Below, one piece after another: positions 11,656 to 23,400 of a DNA stretch of 64,000 nt. The stretch's first letter is position 1. Each line of letters starts with the position of its first letter. A model generated the notes under the pieces. The model saw only the letters and a program-made list of their open reading frames with translations, had not been told where the DNA came from and made no database searches. Source of the stretch: Phoronis australis (taxonomy: Eukaryota; Phoronida; Phoronidae); contig NMRA01000156.1 of NCBI GenBank assembly GCA_002633005.1, positions 460,488 through 524,487 on the forward strand. Reading direction: 5' to 3'. The position numbers were made by a program, and so were the translations under genes.

Positions 11656-12149
11656 AACTAAATTTGAATGCCACCCGAAAAACAACCTATTTTGTATCAA
11701 TTTAGATCGAGTAGTTCTACTCCATAACGGCACGTTCGGATGCGTTAGTACCCGACACCTGACGGCAGACGGAGGTGTTGAAATTATCCAATGACGTAAT
11801 TGGTTTTACACGCAGTCTGTTCAGCAGTTCACAACACGGGTTACTGGTGTCAGCTTATCGCTTGAATACATCGTTTAACACCAATAAATCATAAACTTCG
11901 ATGTAAAACCCTTAAAAATACACCAAGTTCTTATAAAAACGTGTTGTTTTATTTCGCTGTTACGGATTTATTGGTATTTGGACACACCGTAGCCTACAAA
12001 GTTCGGCATGCCATAAGGTCCGTAGCAGGAGTTTGGGGTTTGTTCGGAGATAAATTCGAAGTATTCTTCCTTGAAATACAGACAGGAGAACATGGATCTG
12101 TGTTATTTAGACTTGGGATTTTTTGAGTTCTAAACACACAAAACGCCTT

Positions 12150-12310
12150 TTATCCCGGCCAGTGGCTCGGAACCCGATCAGGCCCGTCGCGGCCGGACTG
12201 ATTCGTTATCCCGGCCAGTGGCTCGGAACCAGATCAGGCCCGTCGCGGCCGGACTGATTCGTTATCCCGGCCAGTGGCTCGGAACCCGATCAGGCCCGTC
12301 GCGGCCGCCA
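12150..12310. repeat. 56-bp tandem repeat, about 2.8 units, inside copy A
   Basis: Units start at 12150, 12206 and 12262 with TTATCCCGGCCAGTGGCTCG and continue through GATCAGGCCCGTCGCGGCCG. They are nearly identical to each other. The copies at 62130-63798 and 21734-23524 carry about 1.7 units and the copy at 45754-48067 about one, so the number varies between insertions. The unit is much more GC-rich than its surroundings. Confidence 0.85.
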
Positions 12311-12837
12311 GGACTGGCACGAACATAAACCAGCTTGAGTTGGAAACTAAACCTCCAGTCACGAAAAGACTATAATAGTGAGCCAAAGAAATTATGTGTA
12401 CGTAATTATTTAGGTGAATTAACCACGAAACTGAAAATCTACTTACTTGTCGGGGGGCCGAGAAGTCTGGTTCCCCTTCCACAGACCGTCAGCTAGGGCA
12501 AAGGTTGTACAGTGACTTGGATAATGTATTTGTATTTCTAAATAAGGATTCCCCTAATATGTGACCATAGAACATAAAATCGAGTAATTGTGTCACAACA
12601 GCTTTCTGTCAGCAAACACTGAATTAGCATGCGCTCACACGGCCTCGGTGCCCGGTCATTGCCGGCATCAAAAGCCGGTAACGCAGTGGCCCTTCATTGC
12701 TGGCTTCTCAACCTTTCACGAATACTGCAAAGGCATTACAAATTGCCATGAGACAGACTTTGTTTCAGTTTTATGTAAGCATTGGTTAGGATGAGAATAA
12801 TTCATAATGAAACAGAACGCAGAATAATAAACGTCTA

Positions 12838-13015
12838 CATGGCAACTCGCCCGGCGCCAATCCCGACTTAGACTTAGTCAAGAGCTCATCCGACGAAGAC
12901 TTAAGGGGTCGGATCGTTAGGTTTCACAGGCTATCAGTTTGAACCGGAATATACTGATCAAGAAATACTAGAGAGGCGCCTTGAACATGCAACGGAACGT
13001 ATGGATAGTTCTTTG
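12838..13015 (+). pseudogene. First-exon remnant of the P2RX7_C-type gene (copy A)
   Basis: The conserved start ATGGCAACTCGC is followed, after frame damage, by an acidic/serine-rich stretch and then GYQFEPEYTDQEILERR. This last motif precedes the cysteine domain in invertebrate proteins that share the P2X7 receptor C-terminal domain. The segment ends at a plausible donor, TTTG|GTAAGCC. Frame breaks and loss of everything downstream make it a pseudogene. The family assignment rests on the longer copy at 46351-46957. Confidence 0.6.
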
Positions 13016-13248
13016 GTAAGCCGGAATTCGTCAGAGAAATCATTGTCGACGAAATGGTGGCCACAGACACGGAGATGTTTCACGGCCTCATACTTGCTAT
13101 TAACAGCGTACCTTTCGTTCTTCACTACCGCGAGCCACTTCCTGAGCATTTTGGGCTCTCGAGGAAGTCGAAATAAACGATATACCCGCTTCCTTCGCAG
13201 CCTCTTAGTTCGGACAAGTGGGAACGATGCACCGCAATATAGCGGCAT
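12958..13248 (-). pseudogene. THAP-domain remnant (copy A)
   Basis: The 96-codon frame shows the THAP fold signature: an N-terminal Cys, then YRLFRLPREPKMLRKWLAVV with the invariant Pro and Trp, then VCGHHF, the C-x2-H pair. The first cysteine pair is damaged: one Cys is kept and the spacing to its partner is lost. THAP domains bind DNA and occur at the N-terminus of Kolobok and P-element transposases. The frame ends where the shared internal deletion joins it to the convergent gene. Confidence 0.7.
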
Positions 13249-13404
13249 TCACTCGATCTGCAGACGAACCACTGACCTCGCTGCGTCGTTTCTCACCTTC
13301 CTCACAGGTTAACGCGACACCTCTCGGCAAGGTGAGGTCGACCGTATAAGAGGCGATGTGGATATACACTAAAATGAAGATGGTAAAAAAGAGTGATTAA
13401 ATCG

Positions 13405-13500
13405 TGCGTATCGTTCATCCATTTGGTCAACGACACTTTCGCTGACAGATGTCTGGCTAAAATGCTAGCCTTTTCGCTAGCGTTTTAACCAATGAAAGTG
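13405..13500. repeat. Flank block shared with copy 2, containing a small palindrome
   Basis: TGCGTATCGTTCATCCATTT through GACAGATGTCTGGC is the near-identical reverse complement of 21806-21861. There it lies between two tandem left ends of the THAP element. Next to it, GCTAAAATGCTAGC and GCTAGCGTTTTAAC form an inverted repeat, and CACTTTC/GAAAGTG lie outside that. Confidence 0.75.
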
Positions 13501-15722
13501 TTGGCGTTTATGCCAATCATGTGGAACTTATGAAACATTATGTGCTGGGACAGACGAGCAGTAGACATATGACCTTGACGCTTGCATTTGTTACAGACAG
13601 CCTCACGGACCTGCTCTAGACACGAGCATGACCAGTGTACCCTCACGGGTAGCATCTACAAGACTTGGCTGAGTTATCTCCCTTGCTGAACTGTGAATAA
13701 AGTGTTTCTTTGGAATACTCACTACAGTCTATCACCGCAGTATTTGCAGGTTAAGAGTCACTGGAATCAGTTCCAGATTTGGACGTTTTACCTGTTATCA
13801 TTAATTTTTAAGGATTCGTGCAACGAGCAACCTGCAGGGGAGCTTGGAGACCCTCTCCCAAGAACATTTCCGAGTTTATTCTTGTTAACATGATTTTTGG
13901 CTCAAGCTGAGTGAAACTTACGCTCCAAAACTCACAGAAATCTTTGTTTACGATTGCTAATCAGTTAGACATGTACACATTACACGGTTATCAAAATCTT
14001 ACTACTCCGTATCAATAACGCTATCGTCATAACGATATTCATGAGAAATACATGCATGCATTTTACCATCGAGAATGTTGCCTTTGTGTAAATAACAAAT
14101 AGCAGTCTTCAAGTTCTCCCATCTTTTGGTTCCCGTTATAGTTAGTCTTTCCAAGAACATATACTGTGGCTTTTATTAAAAAAATTGAGTTTTTTCTGTT
14201 ATTCTTTTGGTGTCGGATTTACAGGGAGGAAATGGACCAGTGGCACCCTTCTACAAGATGACCCGTCTGGGAGGCGAAACCTTAATATGAAAGACATGCC
14301 GCTCAAGTGCTCTAATATGGAAGGCAAGGCTATTTTAAAAACTATGAAAGAGTGATGGTTCCGTCTTTCATCATCACGTTACCTTCCTAAACATGATAGT
14401 TTCACTGTTACACAACTTAAAAAACACGAAAAGAGAGGCAATTGTTTCCATCACTGGGACCCTTCCGTGAGTGGACTGTTAAAAAAAATGTGTGCAAGTA
14501 TGAAAAAAGCAGGTATAGGGTAGTCACGCAAGTCATTAATAGCGCCCTCCTAGAGATGGAATTTATATCAAATGCTCTACAACTGCAATATCGACAGGTG
14601 ACTCCGTTACGCTTTCCCGAGATGGGCCTCTGGAGAAAACAGTTTTATATTGCCCGAAAATTCTCCTCGCCCTAAAAATACGAATTTGAATTTCCTCTGG
14701 AAAACCTGTGCTCAAGTTTTCTCGGACATTTTTAATATCCATCACTAAGAGGAGACTTTCAAGTAACCGTAAACGACCCATACGGTAACGCGCTGTTTAA
14801 AAATTGAAAGCCCTATTTCAAAAAATGTCCTCGAGAGGACTCCAAAGGTTAAATCCAGAGCTGGTAGTTGACAAATGTTCTCCGTTTTTTTTTTCTCCTC
14901 AACACGCACTTTCGTTGTGTCCTTCCTTTCTCTGCTGCTTTTTCTCCCTACAGCGCGCCTATGCCGGTCGCCACNAGTGAGAACCGCATCTCATACAAAC
15001 TGTTACGGTTATGTAGGTGATTATCTACAAGTCTGTGCTGTGTGGGAAATTCTACAAAACTGTAGATTTTAACTTAATGAAAGTTTTATTTTCTGAAAGC
15101 AGAAAGCCTCTTACATGTTATTAGTGGATCTCCAAGTAATTGTGTCACGTGACCATGCCATTTCAATAGAATTTAACGTAAAGAAAGGTACTTTCACAGC
15201 AAAACAGGGGTAAACAATAACATGTCCAAATTTCTTTTGACATAAATGTTCAAGATGAAAGCGCAAAAACGCTGTTACATTTTTTAAAATTCATTGCACC
15301 TTTTACGCGCCTTTTGTTTTTTAAGAGAAATTCATGAAGTCCTGTTTTTACAGCCCTAAATGCAAAAGTGGAACTTTATAAAAACAATTTCCAGCGTTTT
15401 AGATAACAGAGCATAAAGTACGTTATCTTAAAGTGGCACATGAATCCGACCAGCCATTTCTGATGTTCCGAAATTAGCCAAATTTGGACATTTTACTCAG
15501 GTTCTACATAATCTTAAGGAGTCAGGACTCTCCAACATTGTCACACAGACAGACAACAACATAAACTGCTCTTTGGGCATTTCAAACTTTAGAATATAAC
15601 ACGTAAAGGTATGAACTCAGGTTTTTATTATGTTTGTGATTACCTGAAATCAAACGTGAACATGTAATGTGACGGCACAATTACAAATGGGTGGCTGTTA
15701 TTGACTGACAAAATTGGGACAT
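13501..15722. other. Intergenic DNA, no gene recognised
   Basis: No exon with family similarity or convincing splice sites was found. An N at 14975 marks an uncertain base. This stretch lies 3' of the MS4A-like gene and should include its 3' UTR near 15600-15720. Confidence 0.45.
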
Positions 15723-16430
15723 TTATGATCCGTTCGTCTCGATGTTGTCTTTTTGTTTAAATGTATGATTTGACTTATTGAGATCGATTTTACCATAAAA
15801 TGTTACGTCTAACAAAAGTGACGAAGCAGAGACTACTCCTTCTCTATTATATGGGGTGTACGACAGAGAACTTGTCACAGGCATGTTTCTGTGAGGCGGT
15901 GTGTTTCCTATGCTGTCATACACGACAGGGGGCACTTGAATGTGCACAGATCCCAGGTGGCGGGTCTTATCTCCAGGTATCCCCATGGAAACATCTAATT
16001 CAGGCGAAATGGTTGGCTCTTGCTCAGTCTCGGCACAAATGTTGAACGAAATGGTGAAGGATAAGGCGGAACTCAGTGCAGACACTAGTACTTCCAATAT
16101 GGCCACCGGAAGTAAAAGAGAAGAAATACTGCATGCAACTGCGTGGCATAAAGACACGTCACCACTGTGTCCCGCAAGTAAGATGGAGGCTAAGGTTAGC
16201 GCAATGATATTCAAAACCAAAAGCAAGATAGCGTTGCAGTCACTTCTGAACTTCCAAGCACATATGCCGAAAGACCCAACAACCATGAAGGGTATACCGT
16301 TCCAAATAGAGTAGCCAGCTGGACCACCGTTGATCCTGTCCATGCTGACGACTGATATACCGCAAACAAGTTGTATGATGCCAAACGCTATGATGCAGTT
16401 GAGACGACGCGTCCCTCGCTTTCTTGGCAT
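15723..16430 (-). CDS. MS4A/CD20-like four-transmembrane protein
   Basis: The 235-codon frame begins at ATG 16430 and ends with TGA at 15723. Four hydrophobic segments are visible: residues ~9-29 (LNCIIAFGIIQLVCGISVVS), ~44-60, ~67-87 and ~98-130. The first has the AFGIIQLVCGI pattern typical of MS4A proteins (xxGxIQIxxGxxxL). A short loop with CHAVAC joins TM3 and TM4, and both ends lie in the cytosol. The tail of ~105 residues is polar and serine/proline-rich with tyrosines, suiting a signalling tail. TAG lies just before the ATG, and TTTTGGACATTGTAG could be a 3' splice site, so a non-coding or short coding exon may lie upstream. Vertebrate MS4A genes have several coding exons, so one exon here is odd. 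TMEM176-like proteins are the alternative. Confidence 0.62.
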   Translation of the reverse strand: MPRKRGTRRLNCIIAFGIIQLVCGISVVSMDRINGGPAGYSIWNGIPFMVVGSFGICAWKFRSDCNAILLLVLNIIALTLASILLAGHSGDVSLCHAVACSISSLLLPVAILEVLVSALSSALSFTISFNICAETEQEPTISPELDVSMGIPGDKTRHLGSVHIQVPPVVYDSIGNTPPHRNMPVTSSLSYTPYNREGVVSASSLLLDVTFYGKIDLNKSNHTFKQKDNIETNGS

Positions 16431-16978
16431 CTACAATGTCCAAAAGGAACTTTGACTATTTACTGACAAGCAATGCAAAGAGGAGCCCTAAGATTATTAT
16501 GTAGGACATTAGAAAATGTCCAAATCAGTTTAATTTCAGAACATTATATCTCAGAAATGATTGATAGGGTCAGTTCAAAATTTTTGGATACTATGCTCCG
16601 TACACTGCTCTTTGAAATCTTCATTTTCTTTATAAAATTGTTTCACTTTGCATAGCGGACAATCAAAAATATCACTTAATAGTTTCATGAAAAAATCAAA
16701 ACTCCCACAACACGAAAATTAAGTGATTATTTAGAAAACGTTAGCGGCGTATTTAAGATTTGATTTTGAACATGTGCGAGTTTTCAGAGCCGCGGTTCGG
16801 GAGGAGGGATAGGGAGCATGTGGACATAATTTGCAGGCGTTACGGTCAAACCCTGGGAAAGGCACAGGCGTAAGGCTGGGGTCAGAGGGCAGTCGAGAAA
16901 AACAGCGAAACATAAGTAGAAGAAATTTTATAAGAGCATTTGTCAACTTCCAGTAGTGTATTCACCCGTTGGGGGTCC

Positions 16979-17090
16979 TGGAGTGCGTTCAGTAACGCTA
17001 GGACCTACGCTACACGGCCATATCTCACGCAATCTCACGAAGTCTTGCTTTTTAGCGAGGCCCTAGCGTTATTGAAAGGGAGGCTGGTTG
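16979..17090. repeat. Short copy of the CTAGGACC foldback repeat
   Basis: The left end GTGCGTTCAGTAACGCTAGG and the right arm CTTGCTTTTTAGCGAGGCCC followed by TAGCGTTATTGAAAGGGAGG match the repeat at 26531-26683 and 57936-58180, with the central part deleted. It is non-coding. Confidence 0.7.
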
Positions 17091-20000
17091 GATTTTTGCT
17101 AAGGGGCGCCATTTTTGCAGTATAGATGTTCTAAATGCCCTTGAAACGTGGTCTCAATTATACACATTTCGAAAGAAACAGATAAAACGTGTTACGCACA
17201 GACATTTAGCAGGAATTTCAATCAGATCTTTAAATTAAGGAAGACACAGCATTTTTCCAGGGATCTCTCTCCTATGTCTTTTTTGATATAATGCACCACT
17301 AAATATAAATTGGGAACCTGACGGATAACAGAGCCCGATGATAGCATTAATTGATTTCGTTTCTTGTTTTTGGAATTATATGTCGCCTTTTGATGTTTTC
17401 ATTGATGTTTGCTCTCGGAAAGGGCCCAAGTGACGAAATCAATTGCTTCTCTTTTCCATTTTCTAGTGAAAATGTACAATATTACAAAGTATGGAAAATC
17501 ATCATTTGGAGGATCACCAGGAAATTATCCCTCACTCTCTTCCGTATTTACTGAAACAGCCTTTTGTAATAAGGGGCATCCTTTAAAAAGGGTCTTCCCT
17601 TGGAGGAACGGCCCGGGCAAATGCCCTTTTGACCCCCCATAAATCTGACACATCCAACTATTGACGAGGAGAAGTAGATAGATTTCAAATTGGCGGAAAA
17701 GTTACTCAATATATTCGTGTGAAGCCCAGCAGCATCAAGACATGCGGTCCAGACAACCAAAACGTAATAGCGTATTAAAAATAACGTTAGCATCGGTCGC
17801 TATCGAAAGTAGTGGCAAGTTTGAAAAACTTTAAGACCACTACGGTAAAATGTCACCATTTTCGGAGAAAAATTATAGTCGCTTTTTTGTTTTTTTCAAA
17901 GGCTTCTGACATCGTTATGAATATCCTCAATTTCTCGGAATTATTGTCGGACGGCAACTATGGTATACATGTACATTTTTAAAAATGTTATAGCAATTAT
18001 TATTCTGCGCTACTTATCTCTTCTGAAAAAGAAATTCACTTGATGTGTTCCTTGGAGGTGGATACGATTTTTATGATATGCACGGTGTGCATGTCTAACG
18101 GATAAGGTGCTCACAGTACATGTAAACAAAAATTTCAAACAACCTGCGATTTTCGGATTGCAACTCGTAAACCGTAACATGCTACCACACGTTATCTCGA
18201 GAAAATTTGAAAATTTCTTGGGGAGGGCTCTCAAACCACCCTTGGAATGCCCAGAGTCCCATGCTCTCATGGTTGCTTGTAAAAAGAGTGTATCTACACG
18301 CAAACCGTTGGAAATTGATTGATTAGCTCCATACAGTGAATAACGTATTTCAAAAAAACATGCAACTTCACGATTTCCACTTTACTTTAAAAAGCTCGCT
18401 GTGTTTCGACGGCCCAACATGACAAGACTAGTTTCATTCCGGTAACCTGCACGTGTCCATTGTTTCTGATTTACGTGTTAACAAATCTGGGAAAATTAGC
18501 TAATTCATAGACGATTTTTTGACAATTAGAAGCTCATCTTGTAAGAAATTGATGGTGATTCGAGAAAATCTCTATCATCCTACCCAAAAAGGAAAAGTCC
18601 ACAAGATGAATTTTGCCCTTCTGGGATAATCCTCTCGCAATGTGGAGTTTCGGTGAATTTTGACGTAGGTTTATGAAATTCAGTGTGTTCTATCATGGGT
18701 GGTGCACCACAGGGGGCTGGGGGTTATAGCCCCCACTTTTTTCAGTGCTGTGTCGCCCATGCCTATACCCCCTCTCTGTCGCATGTGAACTCAAGGCTTT
18801 CCGTTAATTCAAGAGTTAGGCAATGTTCCTTATCCCCAATTTCTCTTTATGCAGGTGACTAGCTGGTCCACGGGATGTGAACCGTAGCCGCAAGAATCTC
18901 AACAAAAAGCAGATCACACGACACCACATAAAATCACGAGTGTGAAAACTAGTCAGTCACGAGTATGCTCGGGACTTTAGTAATGTACCTTTAGCACAAT
19001 GGCGGCCACCGAAGGGATTAGTCAGTTATGTTTTGGAATGTTTATCTGTGGGATAGCATTCGCACTGTCCGTTCCATAAGCTAAGATTTCTCACCGCAAG
19101 TGCTTCGCTAGTGTCTTGGAACTACGGGATGTAACCAAATGATTTCCTGTCGGGGATTGATCTAACTCGACATTTACTACAATACCGTAGAAAATTTAAA
19201 CATCCCCCTTTACTAAAGTCAGCAACCCAATTATTACATTAGGGTTGAAAGTTTATGTATAAAATTATATGCATAATAAATACTAGAAATACCTTGAAAT
19301 AGCCACAGCTGCGCCTTGTCGACGAGACAGCTACGAAGATGTTCGTACCAAACGTCCCCCTGAACCCCTCCTGCTGCGTTTGTCAATTCATATGCAAAAG
19401 ATTTTCGGGTGTTCTACGTAACGTCTCACTAAATTGAGCTGTCAGAGGTACTCTTGTGGGCTGGGTTCTATGAAGCCCTGTCTTATCTATCTGCACACTC
19501 TGATTGTTCGTGTCGTATACGACTACTCGGAGTGTGTAGGTAGTTATTCCGACCACAACGAGACTTTTCGAATCAAAATGTTATGTTCGAGGTTGTATAC
19601 GACAATATGGGTGATGGAAGTGGTCGTGTTGACGAAAAATCGAGGTTTCTAAACAGTCCTAATTTGCAGACTATTCACAGTTTCCGAGTCAAATGAATGC
19701 GAATAATTACATGTAAGTCGACAATTTTAATTCAAACTAAGACACAATGGAAGTGGTAAATCAAATATAGTGCACGAAATATGGCTCAGAAATGTTTAAT
19801 TGCCACTTGCAGGGATCTTGTATCTTGAGAACCAAGTTTATCTACTGAATGACAGACATTAAATTGGTTCTCAAAATCCGTGATGCCCAGAAATGTTGTG
19901 GAATTACTTTGTTCTTCGGATAAAACTTTTGCGGTATTTTTCCCAAAAAGACTCGCTTGAAAAGGTTTAACATTTGATTATTCTTTTTTTTTGGTGTGGG

Positions 20001-20458
20001 ATTGTGTAGTTACTGACTAGCTGCACCTGCATGACTTCGCCGGTTTCGCTGGGTCAACCGGCTAAGACATATCTTCGTTTCGTTGCAACAAGAATCCCAC
20101 GAGTAAAGTTAGCGTGGTCTCGTGCCTCACGTGCAAAGCATGGCGATTTCTTGGTTTTCGCTAGGCTTTGACGTCTACGGAACGCTGCAAAGGGTTGCGT
20201 TCCGTAGATGGTAAGACATTATCTGTTTTGATTGATATTTCTGATAAACTCACTTAGGCAAAGCCTGCCATAATACTACTGTTGCGAAGTACCCCAAGCG
20301 CAAAGCAAGTATGTACGGTGATAGTCCTTGGCAAATTTACTGCAGCAAATACAGATTCTGTGCATGCACTGTTATTTCAGTGGTATTTTACAGAAATTTG
20401 TTTTGGTCCATCAAGTATTGTCCTGGGTGAGGAAAGACAACTATTGCACACAGCAGTA
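17091..20458. other. Intergenic DNA, no gene recognised
   Basis: No supported exon. At 20095-20215 a small palindrome is seen (TCTACGGAACGC and GCGTTCCGTAGA around an 11-nt spacer), related to the repeat near 56760. A G/C-rich low-complexity patch lies at 18705-18775. Confidence 0.45.
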
Positions 20459-23400
20459 TCACGGATGAGAAACAACATGACCACCGGTCCTCTAAACCGG
20501 ACTGACTCACCCAAATCAGGATCTCCGGGGATCAAATGAGACGGCCGCGCCAGAAAATGGGACTGACGCACCTAAAAACATGACCGCCCCACCACAAAAC
20601 AGGACCGTCGGGGACTGAACGTGACCGCCGGGGATTGAAACCACAATGACAAACAGGCTAAGATTTATTACCGGTAGACCTATACAGATCATACAATTGG
20701 GCTATATACGGTTTGCATGTGCAGGTCTTGTGCCGATTAATCCACAGAAATCTTTTGTGTCCTACAGGACCCTTCCTTTGTAACACGCCGCGCTTTTGAG
20801 TTTTACTTCTGACCAGGCTCTGCTGCGGTAGGTGACTTATAAACACTTGGATGGACAACATTAACCACAAACCAACCACGTTGCACGCTTTTGAGCTAAA
20901 TAATTATAATTTTATACACTGCGCAAGTTTTAGAACAAAATGGAAATCATTCTCTCTAAATTGACGTTTTAGTCAAGTAAAAAACGGGCGTTCTGGTTCT
21001 CGGGTGAAGCATCATCACAACTACTCTTTGCCGGCAAACCTGTATACTAAATATATAGCTTTGCGCCGATGTGGCCGTTATAAAACTGAACGTGTAAAAT
21101 CTTCACCGAATTAGTGTTATTAACGACACTCCTCCTTAAGTAAACTAAATTACTTATCGGCGCTCGCCAAAAATTGTCGTTGTGTCGTTATTCTGCTGCT
21201 AAAATTGAGATGCGTTCTTGTAGGTCGGCTTACATTGGCCAGTTCCTTTTTTTCCCGATTCTTCAGTCAGCTGTTCTTCTCTTCTACGAGGATGCGTACA
21301 TGACACAACAAATTATCGAAACTGTTTTCATTTCGTTATAAGTTTTTATTGTGTATTTTAATACCAGCAAACGGAATTTCAGAACAAATCTTGCTGCTGC
21401 GAAGTTGTCATCACCTTCCGAAAGATGTCGCAAAATTTTAGGAAATGGCGCGTGTACATGTCACGAGCGCGACAGACTTTTTTGTTACGATAGGCAAAGA
21501 ATTATGCAAGAAAATGACGTTCGTTAGATTATTTTTCACTCAAGCGACTGCAAACTGCAAGGTGAATGTTGGTTGACTCCTAGATTTTGCATGCGCCTGC
21601 ACCGGTCGCTAGCTCTACATGTTGATATAAGTTTCAAGACGAAGTGACGAGCTACTTGCTGTGGGAAATTTCGGGGATGCAACAGAGCTCAATAACGCAG
21701 TGCTGCCAAGCTTTATTTTAACGATAGTCTTAAAGGAGAATGCCACCCGATTTAATTAGTCTTTTTGCCGTCTTAATCGGTCTATATCCACATCGCCTCG
21801 CATACGGCCAGACATCTGTCAACGAAAGTGTCGTTGACCAAATGGATGAACGATACGCACGTTAAAGGAGAATGCCACCCGATTTAATTACTCTTTTTTA
21901 CCATCTTCATTAGTGTATATCCACATCGCCTCTTATACGGTCGACCTCACCTTGCCAAGAGGTGTCGCGTTAACCTGTGAGGGAGGTGAGAAACGACGCT
22001 AGCGACGTCAGTGGTTCATGTGCAGAGTGAATGCCGCTATGTTGCGGTGCATCGTTCCCGCTTGTCCGAACTAAGCAGCTGCGAAGAAAGTGGGTATATC
22101 GTTTTTTTTACTTCCTCGAGAGTCCGAAATGCTTAGGAAGTGGCTCGTGGTAGTGAAGAATGAAATGTGCGCTGTAAATAGCAAGTATGAGACCGTGAAA
22201 CATCTCCGTGTCTGTGGCCTGCAGACGTCGACAGTGTCTGACGAATGCCGGCTTACCAAATAACTCCATATGCTCCGTTGTCTGAGCTTGTTCACGGCGC
22301 CTCTCTAGTATTTCTTCATCACTGTATTCCTGTTCGAATTGATAGCCTGTAAAACTTAACGATCCACCTGCGAAGTCGGGACTGATGAGCTCTAGCTCGT
22401 CCTAAGTCGGGATTGCGAGTTGCCATGTTGGCGTTTATTACTGAGCGTTCTGTTTCAAAATGAATTATTCTCACCCTAACCAACTGAAACAAAGTCTGTC
22501 TCATTAGATGCAATTTGTAATGCCTTTGGCGTGTTCATGAGTGCAAATGATCTGAGAAGCCAGCAATGAATAAATCACTGCGTTACCGGCTTTAGGTGCA
22601 ATAAAACTAATTGACGGGATACCGAGGCCGTGTGAGCTCATGCTATTTTAGCGTTTGCTGGCAGAAACTGTTGTGAAACAACTCGATTTCCATCCCACGG
22701 CCAGGTGTTAGGGGAATCTTTATTTACATTTACATTACTCAAATCGATTGTCAATGTACAACTTCTGCCCTGACGGTGCTGTGGCCAAAGCGGAACCCGA
22801 GTGAATTCGCGGCCCCGACGAGTAAGTAAATTTGCAGTTTCATTGCTAATTCACCAACATAATCACGTGCACATTACTTTGGCTCACTAGTATAGTATTT
22901 TCTGGACTGGAAGTTTAGTTTCCACTGAACTTTGGCTGGTTTATGTTCGTAATGACTGATCAGTTTCCGAGCTACTGGCCGGGATCGGCGGAGTCAATCC
23001 GGCCGGCCCGCGCGACGGGCCTGATCGGGATCCGAGCCACTGGCCAGGATAACAAGCGTTTTGTGTTTAGAACTAAAAAAATCGCAAGTCTAAACAACAC
23101 AGATCTAGGTTCTCCTGTCTGTATCTCACGGAAAATACTTCGAAATTATCTCCGAACAGATCCCAAACTCCTGCTACGGACCTTATTGGCCTGCCGAACT
23201 TTGTGTCCAAGTACCAATAAATCCGTAAAAACGAAATAAAACAACACGTCTTTATAAGAACTCGGTGTATTTTTATGGGTTTTACATCGAAGTTTGATGA
23301 TTTATTGGTGTTAAACGATGACTTCAAGCGATAAGCCGACATCAGTAACCCGTGTTGTGAACAGCTGAACAGACTGCGTGTGAAACCGATGACGTCATTG

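Larger units (their letters stand above)
11662..13404 (+). mobile_element. Kolobok-like THAP/P2RX7_C transposon, copy A (decayed)
   Basis: The left end has decayed from TTAAAGGAGAATGCCACCC to CTAAATTTGAATGCCACCC. The right end lacks the last 19 bp and stops at GATTAAATCG. Internal order matches the copy at 62130-63798: a 56-bp tandem repeat (12150-12310), a P2RX7_C-type first exon beginning ATGGCAACTCGC at 12838 (+), a convergent THAP reading frame (13248-12958, -), and the CACCTCTCGGCAAGGTGAGG subterminal block. No DDE transposase core is present, so the copy is non-autonomous and, without its right end, probably immobile. Confidence 0.85.

Noticed and set aside
12958-13248. Host THAP-family gene
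   Set aside because: The frame lies inside a bounded repeat with at least three other copies, all truncated at the same junction.
20459-20640. CRISPR-like array of ~21-bp repeats
   Set aside because: Units have no distinct spacers, occur inverted at the other end of the element, and the DNA is clearly from an animal.
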